From the NCBI RefSeq assembly GCF_002994745.2, contig NC_037090.1, positions 20,076,001 to 20,140,000 on the forward strand: 64,000 bases of DNA, in the 5' to 3' direction. This stretch comes from Rosa chinensis (lineage: Eukaryota; Streptophyta; Magnoliopsida; Rosales; Rosaceae). This document shows, in pieces, positions 1-11,926 of the stretch. Position numbers and translations under genes: made by a program. The notes beneath the pieces are model-generated. The model was not told the origin of the DNA and did not search any database. It was given only the letters and a program-made list of their open reading frames with translations. How positions within the stretch are numbered: position 1 is the stretch's first letter; every line of letters begins with the position of its first letter.

Positions 1-1720
1 CTCATGAGAATATTCTGGATTATGGTTATCGTTGATGCCTTAACGTCGAATCTATTCTTGAGAATATAGAGCTCTCTGAACATTACACTAGTGGATATGA
101 AAAGTAGGATAAAAACTCCATCACGATTGATGATGTATTCGTGCATTTCACAGTGTATGAGTTTGTTGAGTCCGATGATATCGAACCACGCTCCGTTCAT
201 GAATGATGCCAATGTAGAGAAATTTGGCCTTAATGGAAAGATGTGATCCAGGTTAAGTTGGATTTCTAACAAAGAGGAAGGTTTTTCGAGCTAGTGTTGC
301 CGACACCTTCTAACATAAAACTTGTTGACTAATGGGTCTTCGTTAGAAAGCGTGATGAGAAAAAGAGATGGTAATCTCGCCTTATGGTGCAAGCTTCTCA
401 CAAAACGCCCTGGAATCAACTAAGAGGAGACATATTCTCTCGTAATGGATATCATTGCACTCCACTACCCTGTTAGTTTGGTAATTTCTGAATAATTGAA
501 CATGCAGCTTATGAATGTGGTCACTACGTATCTCTATGGAGACTTAGATACAGAATATACATGAAGGTTCCTGGTGGACTTCATTTACCCAAGTCAGGTT
601 GCTTTAGACCACAAAGCACGTTTGCAACGAGGTTGAAACGCTCACTAAAGTGAAGTGACTACTTGATTGGGAAGGGATATGTGAATGCCCTCGCGTTTCG
701 ATGACAAGTTTTGGATTCTATTGTTGTTCATGTTGGTGATATGATCTTCATTGGAAGCCCTTAAAGAGTTAAGGGAAACCGCTGAACACTTGAAATCCGA
801 AATTGAGATAAAGGATCTTGAGAGAACAACATTATGTCTCAGTTTGGAACTTGAGCATCGTGTTGATGGATGCTTAGGTGTTTTGACAAGGTCAAGCCTT
901 CAAGCACGCCCATGATTGTCTGTAGTCTTGATCCTGAAAAGAATCCTCTTCGTCTGAAGGATAATGAAGAAGATGTGCTAGAAGCAGAAGTGACCTACTT
1001 AAGTATAATAGGCGCATTTGTACTTAGCTCAATGTACAAGACCGGACATCTTATTAGCAGTGAACTTGTTAGCTAGGTATAGCTCTACGCCAACGAGGTG
1101 CCATTGGGCTGGTGTAAAAGGTATCTTTCGATACTTGAGATGTACGATTGTATGGGCTTGTTCTATCCTTACATAGAGATGATGGATTCAAACCCATCTC
1201 ACACCAAGAACACCACCAACACTGGCATGTGTCCTTTATCCCCATCCCAAAATGACATTGGTGTTTTCTAAGGTTTTGCTGATGCTAGGTATATTTCTAA
1301 CCTACATAAAAGTCATTCCCAAATTGGTTATGTGTTCACCATGGGTAAGACCGTAATATCTTGGAGGTCTATAAAGCAGACCCTAGTCACTATGTCTTCT
1401 AACTATGCAGAGATTATTGCTCTTCAGGAAGTAGTTCTTGAATTTATATGGATTGGATCTATAACTATGCATGTTCAAAGCAATTGTGGTTTGAAGTCTA
1501 CCACAGATGAGCTTACGAGCATTTATGAGGATAATGCTGCTTGTATTGAACGAATGAAGCAAGCCTACATCAAAGACGACAACACCAAGCATCATTAGCA
1601 ATAACAGACTCTCCTCAAGATCAAAGTGAACTAGGTTCGATCTAAGGACAATGTGGCAGACTTGCTCACTAAGTCATTTCCTAAATCCACTTTCGAGAAA
1701 CATGTTGGTAGCATCGTTTG
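1..1720 (+). pseudogene. Decayed copia polyprotein (RT-RNase H part)
   Basis: Remains of a Ty1/copia pol, open at the left window edge. Conceptual translation in shifting frames follows the usual copia order: a degenerate reverse transcriptase over about 150-860, the RT thumb and the 'IGA-L' block around 930-1075, then the RNase H part with 'ISWRSIKQTLV', 'SNYAEIIAL' and 'YEDNAACI' at 1332-1598, and the '-ADLLTKSFP' C-terminal block near 1650-1690. Many frameshifts and stops break it and the longest open piece is 88 residues, so it cannot be functional. Integrase, protease and gag lie left of the window or are lost. It leads directly into a polypurine tract and LTR at 1931-2165, which fixes the orientation. 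Family assignment is from motif recognition; the exact lineage is not determined. Confidence 0.85.
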
Positions 1721-1941
1721 CGGAAGTTATCCGAACTCCCATGGCCGGCCGTAGTCATCAGGGGGAAATGCAGACAACAGGGGAAAATGTCTACATGTAT
1801 GATCTCAAAACGTGAAATGTGTGTTATCCTCTTTTTCTCCTTCGACCGAGATTATTTTTGTCCCACTGGGTTTTTGCTACTCAGCAAGGTTTTTGACGAG
1901 GCAACGAGGGGAGCACCACATTAGGGCCACACAAGGGGGAG

Positions 1942-2165
1942 TGTTTAAGGACACCTAGTTTGTGTGTCTAGCCCAAACTCTGATTACTTTTCTAAGTTGT
2001 ACTAGGGTTAGTCTTACCGATATCTACAGAGATATTTCAATCATTGCATGATTCAGTTACTTGTAAGACGCAGATTATTTGCCTATAATCCTCTATATAA
2101 AGAGGCCCTTTATTATCAATGAAAGTATAACTCAATTCTCTCCTAATTTTTGATTTCCTAAAACA
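1942..2165 (+). repeat. 3' LTR of the left-edge copia element
   Basis: It begins TGTTTAAGGACACC just after the purine-rich tract ACAAGGGGGAG (1931-1941) and ends in AAACA. A TATA-like CTATATAAAG lies near 2092, as expected for an LTR promoter. The 5' LTR is outside the window, so the TSD and age cannot be judged. The sequence just upstream (about 1830-1915) encodes the 'GKVF-EAT'-like string that also precedes the 3' LTR of the second copia element. Confidence 0.75.
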
Positions 2166-2433
2166 TGTTTTTTATTATTATTTATTTTTAGTTTATCCTT
2201 CCTTCTTTATAAACAAATTCTTGTACCAAATAATTGTGGGTCTCAATTATAAAATTAAAGAAAAACATAACCTAATTATTAACATATAAATGGAGGTCTA
2301 ATTATAAGTTAAGTTAAAATAAATACATAATGCAGTAGTCAAAGATAGACAAATATGTACAAAATTTACAAAAAAAAAAAAAATTATATTGAAAGGATGG
2401 CCTCAGAATTGCTAAAAAAAAAAGGCTACAGAG
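2166..2433. other. AT-rich intergenic stretch
   Basis: No coding signal or recognisable repeat is seen. It contains homopolymer A runs at about 2367-2382 and 2415-2422. Confidence 0.5.
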
Positions 2434-2730
2434 ATATTGATGTTGAAGGAGATTTCAAATTAGTCATTAATGCTGTCAACAAAGTCATTGAGCCTCCTTG
2501 AAGATTGATCAAAATCATTCAAGATATCCAAACCATTGCCACATATTTCGACTCTATTTCTTGCATACACATCTTTGGAGAAGCAAACTTTGTGGCCGAT
2601 GCCTTAGCCAATTTATGACATAATCATGTAGATGGTTCAACGTGGACCAATAGGGTTCCTATTGAGGTCTCGAGAGCCTTAATATTCGATGTTGTAAACT
2701 CCAGTTGCCCTAGAGGTTTCCATATCTAAT
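2434..2730 (+). pseudogene. LINE RNase H-like C-terminal fragment
   Basis: The plus strand reads as the C-terminal half of the RNase H-like domain found at the end of plant LINE ORF2: 'VEGDFKLVINAVN', then an 'IATYFDSISCIHIFGEANF' stretch and 'VADALANL'. This contains the domain's usual D and N/D catalytic positions. At least two in-frame stops interrupt it, each plausibly a decayed Trp or Gly codon. An A-rich tail follows (about 2740-2768), consistent with a LINE 3' end. The copia element at 2774 inserted immediately after it. Confidence 0.7.
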
Positions 2731-2773
2731 TTAAAGTCATTTCGTATAAAAAAAAGACAAAAAAATTGGTTAT

Positions 2774-2936
2774 TGTTATAAAGTAGAGAGAAGATGGAGA
2801 GAAAATAGTTGGGAGGAAGTAGAAGTATATCATTCAGTCTCATTAGCCTCCTTTATATAGAGGTAGGGTTTACATCAAAGTACACAACTAATGAGTATTT
2901 ACATGGACATCCACATAGATAATAATATTTACAACA
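2774..2936 (-). repeat. 3' LTR of the copia element
   Basis: 163 bp, TG...CA, bounded on the left by the TSD GTTAT. On the minus strand it carries a CTCTATATAAAGGAGG promoter-like motif (plus positions about 2850-2864). Confidence 0.92.
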
Positions 2937-5119
2937 CTCCCCCTTGGATGTCCACCAATGAATGATGGTATTGGACGCGCTTATTGTTGCCTCGTTAAAA
3001 ACCTTGCCAGGTAACAAAAAACCCAGTGGGACAAAAAAATAACCCTGGTCGAAGGACAAAAAGAGCACAACGCGCATATGTCTTAGGTAGCATGCTTCTG
3101 GATGCTCCCCCTGATGAGAATCTCCCCCTGATTGTTGCAAGCCTCATTTATGTATGCGATAAGCTACATGTACCATGTATAGTAATTTGACGTGTCTATC
3201 ACCGAAGTGAGACCACGTGTGCTTTGCATATAGGGGCTCATCACAAATTTTCATACCTGCACAGTTTAAGCAATAGCAACAAAACTAGACGATTTTCAAT
3301 AAACCTTACCTCATATGATAAGTTTAGAAACAATCTCATATGCTCAAATTCATACACAAAGTAATAGCTAAACAATATAAAGAAATTGACACATTTAACT
3401 TTGTATAATTTAAAATATTGAAAAATCATCATGGCATACCTAGCCATACACATCAATATCTTCGTGTATTGATATGTCTCATATAAGCTCTTCAAGAGCT
3501 CTAAGTAATTCATAACTTTGTGAAAGTTAGAATATGTTGCAACATTATATTCATAATTTGAATTCGATAGTAGTCTCGTCATAGTACTCATTAAGGCAAT
3601 TTAGATCTCGTTGACTAGAATGAAATGAGTACATATGAGCTAGCTTTAGACTCTTTGATTCCATGAGTGCGCTTCAGGCTCTTTCAACCTTTCATGGACT
3701 TGCATTTGAATCATTCATGTATTTGAATCCCTTGAGGATTTGATAAGCAATGCGCTTATAATGACACTTTACTTTTGAGATTTTGCTTTTAGCAATGTGT
3801 CTTTAAAATCTTCATAATATACGATGACAACGTGCCATAAATCTCTCGTCAATATAACAGCTATATGTAACACTGTACTTATAGAAAATTATCATTCGTA
3901 TAAGGGAAGATAATCATAATCTCATGTCTCTATAAATAGACATTGTGTCATAGTGATTTATCTTCACTTTTGATAAATACCCTTTTGTAACTTGTCGAGT
4001 TAAAAGGTCCAAAAATTCCATCACGTTTCAAATATTCAATTTCATTGGAATTGCCTCTTTCCAATTTGGCCAGTAATATACTTTGTCGACATTTATAATG
4101 AAACGTGGTATAGCATCCATACAGCCCTTAAAGATATTTGGTAGCTACCAAATGTAAAGTATCATCGATGATCAACAATCATAGATCCCACACATTCTTA
4201 TATGCATGCATTAGCTATAATAAGCTTATTGATATTGGGTACCCATGCCACTTCTGGGGCATATATTGTCGCTTCTAGGACAATCATCTCTCATAGATGA
4301 ATTATGTACCGAATGTGGATCTTTTTACTTATAATCTCATATAGAGCATTATAGGGCTTGTATGAACTTCCCTCTTTGGAAGCTTGTAACTTTAGACCTG
4401 GTGGATACATTCCACATAAATTCATGCCGTTATTTAAATGACAATAGTCTTTCCTCCCCCTAACGGCGGGAAGACTGTCTTATTTTGACCATGCTCAAAA
4501 GATACGTTCAAAAATCTATCACTTTCTTTGGAGTAAAGATGTTCATTGGTTGGTGGCGAACCCAAACCAAGATTTAGGTCAAAACATGCTTTATTTATTA
4601 GCATCAACCATATTGATTTATGATTGTATCACTAAGACACCAATTCCTAATGGCGTACCTACATCCTCTATATGTGTAGCCATATTAGGAGCTGTGATAT
4701 TGTTTAATGACATTCTCTTCAGGAGAACCATGTCAATTGGATACACTTCATCCCACAAATCAAATGGAGTATACATTGTTTGTATTAATACGGTCGGTCT
4801 CAAGGACTTTAACCCAAGCATATGCCTTTGCATTTAGCATATAATTTTGTCACTTTCTTTTATCAATTCACTAGTTTTGATATTTCTCAAAGTCAAAATG
4901 AGACGGTGGATAAATATCTCACACCAATTCATATTGTTCTTCAGGAACAATATTTTTTCCCCTCATTGCAGGAGGATTGTCTCATTAAAGTGACAACTAG
5001 CAAATATGTAAATAAACAATTTGCTTGTGAGTAAGATTAGCAATCATCAAACTTGTAAGTGATTCCATGCAACATGGTAGACAAAAGATGACGTAACCGG
5101 TCATGCCAAAATAGTGTAT

Positions 5120-7690
5120 TTGGTTCAAGAAACTTCAGGTTCATGACATCATATGCCTTAATTTACTGCAGAAAATTCGATACAGTATATATTCGATGGC
5201 ATAAAGTCTTCTCCAACCATATAGTAAGCAATTAATGCAACAATATTTCAAATTCGGTAACCTGATAGTAGCTCATTTGGAGCCATAGATCAAGATCTAC
5301 AACTCTTGATATGGTTGTTACCTTAGCTTCAGTAAACATTAATTGCGAAATACTGATAATTGGAATGGACCAACTTCATTTTGAACTACTGGCCAAAATG
5401 ATATACTCGAAAATTTCAAGTTAAAGACTACAATCCATAAGAACAAGTAACTTTATCATGTGGAGAACCTCAAGTTCTGTGTCACATATAAATGTGTAGT
5501 CATAAAGAGGAGGGACTTCAGGCCCTCATATAATTGGAGATCCAAGAAACTTGAGGTTTTAATTTTTTTCAATTTATAACAACCTCTTAAGGAACATCAG
5601 GTTCCTAGATAATCGGATTAAGAAACATTGAGTTTCAATGGGAACTCAAAAGGATACAATAAATCTATGGAGTAGCATAATAGTGATTTCAAGTTGCTTA
5701 TTGTAAGCAAAAGACATCAGGGATGTGTGATGATCTCAATGTTCTTACTAGTCAATGCACTTTAATTTGACCAGTGCCCTTTCGAAAGTGGCTTGATAAT
5801 CATCCACCATATAGTGTACCATAGGCGACACACACCCAATTTATAATTTCCTCACATATGTGGATGTTAGGACAATATTTACATTGACTCATGGTTTCTC
5901 TCTTCCCATGATCCACTTCTGGTGGCATTTCATGGAATAGCCATGTCAATCGAATTTCTTATCAATGAGATCCATGAGAGGGAGAGGTTATACATCCTGG
6001 TAATATGGGAGACGTAGGATGCAAAGAGACAATAATATGTGCTCTTCTGGAGCCATCAATCAGATATGTAAGATCTGAGATGATTGTTATATTAGTCTTA
6101 TAAGCATGAGCCTTAATAATGTTTTCTGGACACCATGAATAAAATTGCATTGCCTGAAAGTCACTCAAAACATAAGTTTGCAGATGACATAAAACAAATT
6201 TGTAAGAATTGAACGGTGGATCTCATAGGATATACACGAACCTTCTGGTTCGTGTTATACAGGTAAAACATGACGTTCAATTATTGTATTGTTGTTTGAT
6301 GTAGATTAACATCAAATGCATTTTGAACTTCTGGCCAAAATGATTATTCGAAATATCGAGTTTAAACTTTATGACCATAACTTATGAGTGAAGGACTTTA
6401 GATGATCATCTAGTTAGTTTGATCATTGAGGAACTTCAAGTCCTCATGTAATTAACGATCAAAGAACTGCAGGTTCTGATCTCTTTTAATTACAAAATCC
6501 ACGATCACAAATTTGGGGTACACTCATACTCATTCATCATAAACCAACGGTTAAATGTCTACTTACTTTTAAATTGGTGTCAATATAAGTCCCTCAAAAC
6601 TTCAGGTTTGAGGTTGACCAAGATTAAAACTCTTCGATAAATTGTCCACATATCCACTCGAAAACTTATGGCTCGAGTTTGCACAATTAGAACTTCAGGT
6701 TCTAAGGTGGAGTGCTTTAAGCAGGCATAAAGAAGAATGTATCAATCGACATATGAAAATTCACTCGAAACTTCTAGGTCGAGTTGACATAAAGTCAAAT
6801 AAACTATGAATGAATTATATGTGTAATCGAAGCTTCAGGTTTGAATATTTTTTCTATGAACTGCAATTTCTAAGATTTCATAATTTGAACTTCGGGTTCA
6901 AATAAATTTGGTGCTCGAAACTTCAGGCTCGAGGTGACTAAAGTGAAGCTTCAAGTTCACTTTTAACTAATTTATATTTTATACTCAAAGCTTCGGGTTT
7001 GAGTTTTACTGTTAGAACTTCAGGTTCTATTATGAAATTTTGAACTTCTGGTTCAAAAATATTACACTCAAAATTCATATGTTCGAGGTATAGGACTGCT
7101 GGTCCGTATAAGTAACAAAAAAAATAATTTAAAAGATAAGTACTGTAAAGAAAGTACATAACAAAATAGAAAAATTGCAGGGAAGAAAAATAAATAGATA
7201 AACTATGCAATAAAATTAATTGTGGAAACTTCTGGTTCCATTAATGAAGAGAATACACAGAACTTCTGGTCTGGTCCATGAAAATCTTCTATCTCTCTTC
7301 AAATTGCACAAGAAGTCTTCTGGACAAATTCTCTTTATAAAAAAAATGTATAGTCAAGAGGCTTCTGGCATTGACTTAGTGTCCATCCTCGAACTACAAC
7401 TTCTGGAGGTGGTTTGAACCCCATTATTGAAAAAAAAAATTAGAGGAACTTCAGGCCCTCTTATAATTGGGGATTAAGATGAGTTTATATATTCGATTGT
7501 ATAGCTCTGAGGATCTTCTGGCCCTCATAATTGTATAAACTCTGAAGAGCTTCATGTCACAATTTTTCAATTTACATATCATGACCCTAGAGGAACTTCA
7601 GGTCCCCATATGATCAGGGATCAAGCAACATGCGATTTTTGGTCATTGTATAATTCTGAGGAACTTTAGGGCCTCATGTAATCGAATCAA
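5120..7690 (-). repeat. Array of short EPEV-coding repeats
   Basis: A 13-base near-palindrome with consensus GAACTTCNGGTTC recurs many times, for example at 6690, 6887, 7015 and 7042, with variants at 6830, 6918, 6946, 6988, about 7228 and about 7445. On the minus strand, the element's coding direction, it reads Glu-Pro-Glu-Val or close variants (KPEA, ELEA). The most variable base is the third position of the Pro codon (CCT, CCA, CCC). Copies at 7042, 7015 and 6988 are exactly 27 bases apart, which is a nine-residue period. Frames are broken elsewhere. This looks like a decayed repetitive coding segment rather than a regulatory array. No known domain is recognised. Confidence 0.6.
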
Positions 7691-8708
7691 GAAATAGAGA
7701 TTTCAATCACTTTTGATTACAAAGTTCAAATATATATATATTTAATCAATCATAAAGAAGAGTAAATTGAACTCAATTGTGAAACTACAACATACCTGGA
7801 TTCAAGTGACTTACTCCTTCACGTACTGGTGATAAAAAAAAATAATGCATCGAAGCTTTGCTACCAAAGCTGAGAACACAACATGTAAATATAAAGAAAA
7901 TTGAAAGTATGACCAATTAACTAGTTACTAGGCAGATAGGCATATTTATTATATAGAGTTATAGACATCTTGTCTAGTTTTTTGATCCATCAAATACAAA
8001 GGTCCATTGAACTGAATGGTCAACCAATTCTTTATACTAGGGGAACAAGAGGCAATTGCCTGGGTTCCTTAACCTCAACTTCCCCGCCGCACAATCTGCA
8101 TACAATCTATGCCTCTGCATCTTGTCTAGTTGATTGAGATAACAAAACCCAGTACAGTACTATAGCTTAAAAAATTAGAAGATGAACCCTCAAAAAGTTG
8201 AAACGTGCTCACCAATATGAAAACAGATTAAATTATTAATCGAAACAAGTGGTATGTGTAACAGTGCAATAGAAAATTCTATTATGCATATCAAGAAGAA
8301 AATGGGGAGATCAAATCTACATTGCACAACTGCTCTAGGCCTCTAGAACTGTGAAGGTCACAGTAGCTAGCGAACTGGCAACAGCGACGAGTGAGGACAA
8401 AAACATTAATACTAAAGAAGGGAACAACCTTTAAGGAGCTCTATAACTGGCCACCAAATACTGGCCGAAGACATTCAGAGCAAACGGTGCGGTTTGGGTC
8501 TCATAGAAATCCACATCGCATAATGAAAGAAAAAAAATTATAAACGCTTTTGAATTAAGAATTATGCATATTATTATGGGTTTCGAATAATCAAATCGAA
8601 GGACGAATTAAATCTCATAGATCATGAATCATGGTAAAAAAAATTTGCACCAAGACGTCTTAGATCATCATGGAGACTAAAAAAAATAGAGCAAGCGTGC
8701 TGATAACG

Positions 8709-8871
8709 TGTTATAAAGTAGAGAGAAGATGGAGAGAAAATAGTTGGGAGGAAGTAGAAGTATATCATTCAGTCTCATTAGCCTCCTTTATATAGAGGTA
8801 GGGTTTACATCAAAGTACACAACTAATGAGTATTTACATGGACATCCACATAAATAATAATATTTACAACA
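8709..8871 (-). repeat. 5' LTR of the copia element
   Basis: Same 163-bp sequence as 2774-2936 with one substitution, followed by the TSD GTTAT at 8872-8876. The minus strand just inside reads CGTTATCAGCACGC, a partial match to the initiator-tRNA-Met type primer site. Confidence 0.92.
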
Positions 8872-8876
8872 GTTAT

Positions 8877-10238
8877 AGAATAAAAAATAAAATAAAAAGA
8901 GGCTTAGTTGAGGTATTACTTTTTATTCTTTTTTGCTGCAAGGCCTAGATATCTTGGGCCACTTTGTTTCTTAGTTGGGCAATCAGAAGTTGTATTCAAT
9001 TTTAATTGGGCTTTTTAATAGTATAATGTACATGACTTATTCCAAAGTGAAATCTTTACTCAAGTGAGGTCCCAGACAATTGCCTTATCTACCTTGAGCT
9101 CTGGCCAGCCAAGTTGAAAAAGCTTCCATAGAGCATCTCCAACAAAGATGTCAAATAGAGTGTGTTAAATTTGAATATGAAGGCTGAATTGGTAATATTA
9201 TTTTTGCTAAACTTCTTCTCCAATAGAGGTCAAATAATAAGAATATTTTATTTCTTTAAATTATTATGTTTACCAACAATTGACATCCTTATTTCTCTCT
9301 CCTTCTCGACTTCTTCAACTATTTTTTGTTTCTTTTTTCTTTTCACAAGAACAAATGGAACAAATCCAAGCAATCCGGATTTCTCCAAATCAAACTTCTC
9401 CGCCAATCTCGACTTCTCCAAATCAAACTTCTCCGCTAATCTCGACCATCATCCCAACACCACAATTGACCATCATCTTGTTCTATTTTAAAAGGAAAAT
9501 TCGACGAAATAAACGGTTTTCACCTCATTTAAACAAATGCTTCTGTGCTCAAATTTCTTTAGCTATTTTTAATTTTCTTTCTTTTGCCTTGCGGGTTTTT
9601 AGGATTTGAGTTGAGAAAATCTTAGTTTAGATTCTAAGTACACGCGGCACTATAATGTGTTCGATTTGATGAGGTGCAAATCAGGGCGTTACACTAGTAC
9701 CTGACCATAAATGGCCTTGTGGAGGCGGGTTCTTTTTTGGAATGGCTGGCGGTGGTCGAAACATGAAGTTGCTCTAGGTCACAATGATTGGGGCTCGTCG
9801 GATTGTCGGAGGTCTAATGGATATGCTCTGGTATAGATTTTGGATTGCTTGACTCCGGGTGCGCTTGGTTTTCTATTGGGTTTGTTGTTCGACAGTGGTG
9901 GTGGTGGGGATATATCGTCGGTGATGGCCATAGTGGTTATGGTCATATGTTTGGGGTACTGGTTTTGGTTGGCCATGGTCAGCGAAGAGGCGTCTCTGGC
10001 TGAAGTAGTTTTGACGGCGACTGGCTGGATTTTTTTGAAACTTCTGTGGAATCCTTGCTTTATAAGGTTAGGGTTTCCATTAGGTTGTGTTGGAATGTGC
10101 TAATGGGCTTCATTGTTTTCGGCCCATCCGAAATTTTAGATTTTGTTTTTTATTTTATTTTTGGCCATTATTTCCCTTTTCTATAAGGGAAGTATGGCTA
10201 TAATTATCTTTTCTTGAGAGAAAAGTTTGCAAAGAATT
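8877..10238. other. Intergenic stretch, no supportable gene
   Basis: Small open frames at 9162-9609 and 9779-10103 have no recognisable domain. About 9390-9445 contains a short two-copy tandem repeat based on CAAATCAAACTTCTCCGC. The motif GAGCATCTCCAAC near 9130 is common in plant MITE-like repeats, but no second end was found. 9720-10238 may be the left part of an older element interrupted by the LTR element at 10239; this is inference only. Confidence 0.4.
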
Positions 10239-10851
10239 TGACGCAGTCGGAATGATAAACTAGGTTTACCAGCAATAAACCTAAGCAAAAGATTCTGGAG
10301 TCCACCAGAGATAAAAGAGAATAATCTCAATTTAATTGATAAAAGATGATAAGATACGTTCTGCAGCCTTAAGGCGGCTTATTTATAAGAAAATAAACCC
10401 TAGGGCGACTAACAATGAAACCCTAAAGCCCACGGATTAAAACAAAACAAATCCAAAATAAACTAGAAAACCTAAAATAAAAAGAATATAAAACTAGCCT
10501 AAAAATATGAAATCGCGAATCGGATAATTAAGACGATACATTTTGGCCTAAATCTGATAGGGCTCACTAAAGTGAGTCTTGAAGATCTCGTCGTTCCCAT
10601 TCTGGAAAGCTATCATGCGTCTCAAACGGACATTCTGACCAAAAGTTAGTCAAATCTGATTCAAAATCAAAACCTGACTTTTCACACGAGAAACCCGAAA
10701 AGTCCAAAACCAAATCTTCTTTAATATTCCAGCAGCTAGTAACCTGATTACGCGTGAGTTACCTATTTTCCAATCACTCTTCTTGATTCTACACTGCTTC
10801 TTTACTTTTATGGTTTTTCGGCTAAACTGGGTCCATTCTCGTCCTACATCA
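10239..10851 (-). repeat. 3' LTR of the gag-only element
   Basis: 613 bp, TG...CA, with no difference from 11927-12539 seen by eye. The last 67 codons of the gag frame run into it. Confidence 0.93.
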
Positions 10852-11876
10852 TTCTCCTCCACTATGAAAGAACTCGCCCTCGAGTTCCTCTTGAATAAAG
10901 GACAAGAATAGGTAGACAAAAGACTCGAGAAAAAATTAGACAATTGAACCTGTGGATTATTGGCCTGATCCTCTGCAAATTTTGATGGCACAATTATGAA
11001 CCCAACGCCAAAGATGAGTCTGTCATATGCATTTTGGCTCTCATACGCAACCTTCGTAGATTCGTCTCGGCTCTCAAGGTTGCATTCTTGAATGATATCT
11101 GGTTCTGAGTGATTTATTTCAGGCTTCAAGACTTCCTCATTATTAATAACCATGTCTACATGAACAATTTCATCTTTAACCTCTTCTTGGTTATCATGGA
11201 TGATTTCTTGTGGAGCTCCTTCCATTAGAAACTCTTCTGGCTTTTCTTCAGATAAACTATTAATCTCAACAGGCAAAGAAAGTTTGAACTCTAACTTCTT
11301 CTCGAAAACCTTAGGAGAATAATTCTTGATTGAAAAATCTCTTGGCAAAAATTTTTCGTTAAGAAGACCTTTCATCTTCCTCCATGTTTGAACACGCTCT
11401 TTTCCTTGCCTCTGACGAGAACTCTGCAATTGATCCCACCAATAAGCAGCATCTTTTTTTAGCTTCCGAGAAACCATCTTAGCCTGCTTGTGTTTTGGAA
11501 CCTCCATGGTCTCAAAGAATCTATCCACTTCAACCTGCCAATCTAGAAAATCTTCTACACCCAAGTTGCCCGAAAAGAAAGGAATTTCGGCCTTGACTTT
11601 GTAATCTTGGTCAGCTTGTCCTTGTGGTTCATATTGCACAATCTCTTCTTCAGACTCAGATTCTGAAGTATGAACAACAACCTCTCTACGTGGAGCCCTA
11701 ACTCGCTGGCCTCCTTCCCTGCCTCTATTCCGATCGTTGTTGTTGTGGTTGTTTCTCTCTCCCAACATCCCACGAATTTCTCCAATCTGCTGCTCCATCC
11801 GATTGTTCATGGTGTTGATGGCAGCGGTAAACGCTGCCGTGAGAGCTTCGATATCTGATTTTGTAACTTCACCCAT
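10650..11876 (-). CDS. gag: Gag-like protein of the TR-GAG element
   Basis: 408-residue open frame. I start at the Met at 11876 ('MGEVTKSD'), about 50 bases inside the primer-binding site. The open frame extends upstream to 11993, but that part is translated LTR and primer site. Residues about 1-70 are a basic, Asn/Arg-rich and then Ser/Glu-rich leader. The central part holds the Retrotrans_gag signature: '[13 protein letters not shown]', then 'AAYWWDQLQ', '[11 protein letters not shown]' and 'FLPRDF'. Beyond it there is an acidic low-complexity region and no CCHC zinc knuckle or protease, so the usual gypsy polyprotein is truncated after the capsid-like domain. The protein would form particles only together with enzymes from another element. 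The intact frame suggests youth or selection on gag. Confidence 0.85.
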   Translation of the reverse strand: MGEVTKSDIEALTAAFTAAINTMNNRMEQQIGEIRGMLGERNNHNNNDRNRGREGGQRVRAPRREVVVHTSESESEEEIVQYEPQGQADQDYKVKAEIPFFSGNLGVEDFLDWQVEVDRFFETMEVPKHKQAKMVSRKLKKDAAYWWDQLQSSRQRQGKERVQTWRKMKGLLNEKFLPRDFSIKNYSPKVFEKKLEFKLSLPVEINSLSEEKPEEFLMEGAPQEIIHDNQEEVKDEIVHVDMVINNEEVLKPEINHSEPDIIQECNLESRDESTKVAYESQNAYDRLIFGVGFIIVPSKFAEDQANNPQVQLSNFFSSLLSTYSCPLFKRNSRASSFIVEENDVGREWTQFSRKTIKVKKQCRIKKSDWKIGNSRVIRLLAAGILKKIWFWTFRVSRVKSQVLILNQI

Positions 11877-11926
11877 TGCTACCAAGGTAAATAGGAGAGA
11901 CAGGAAAGACCTGCTCTGATACCACC

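Larger units (their letters stand above)
2774..8871 (-). mobile_element. Copia-type LTR element with decayed interior
   Basis: Complete LTR-element architecture on the minus strand. It has two 163-bp LTRs (2774-2936 and 8709-8871), a TSD of GTTAT (2769-2773 and 8872-8876), a polypurine tract next to the 3' LTR (plus-strand CTCCCCCTTGG, 2937-2947), and a priming-site-like ATCAGCACG just inside the 5' LTR. The LTRs differ by a single base that I can see (G/A in ACATA[G/A]ATAA), so insertion is recent. The 5.8 kb interior has no open frame above 116 codons. Fragments such as 'FEHGQNKTVFPPLGG' (about 4470-4510, minus) resemble the copia segment between integrase and RT, and 'GKVFNEA' precedes the 3' LTR. 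It is therefore probably a non-autonomous derivative moved by proteins supplied in trans. Confidence 0.9.

Noticed and set aside
4550..4837. 95-codon plus-strand open frame
   Set aside because: It is antisense to the decayed copia pol region, whose minus-strand text is recognisable, and has no domain.
5120..7690. GAACTTCAGGTTC repeats as heat-shock elements (as in heat-activated copia elements)
   Set aside because: Heat-shock elements need GAA and TTC blocks separated by two bases. Here the spacing is one base, the repeats are internal rather than in the LTR, and the wobble-position variation fits a coding repeat better.
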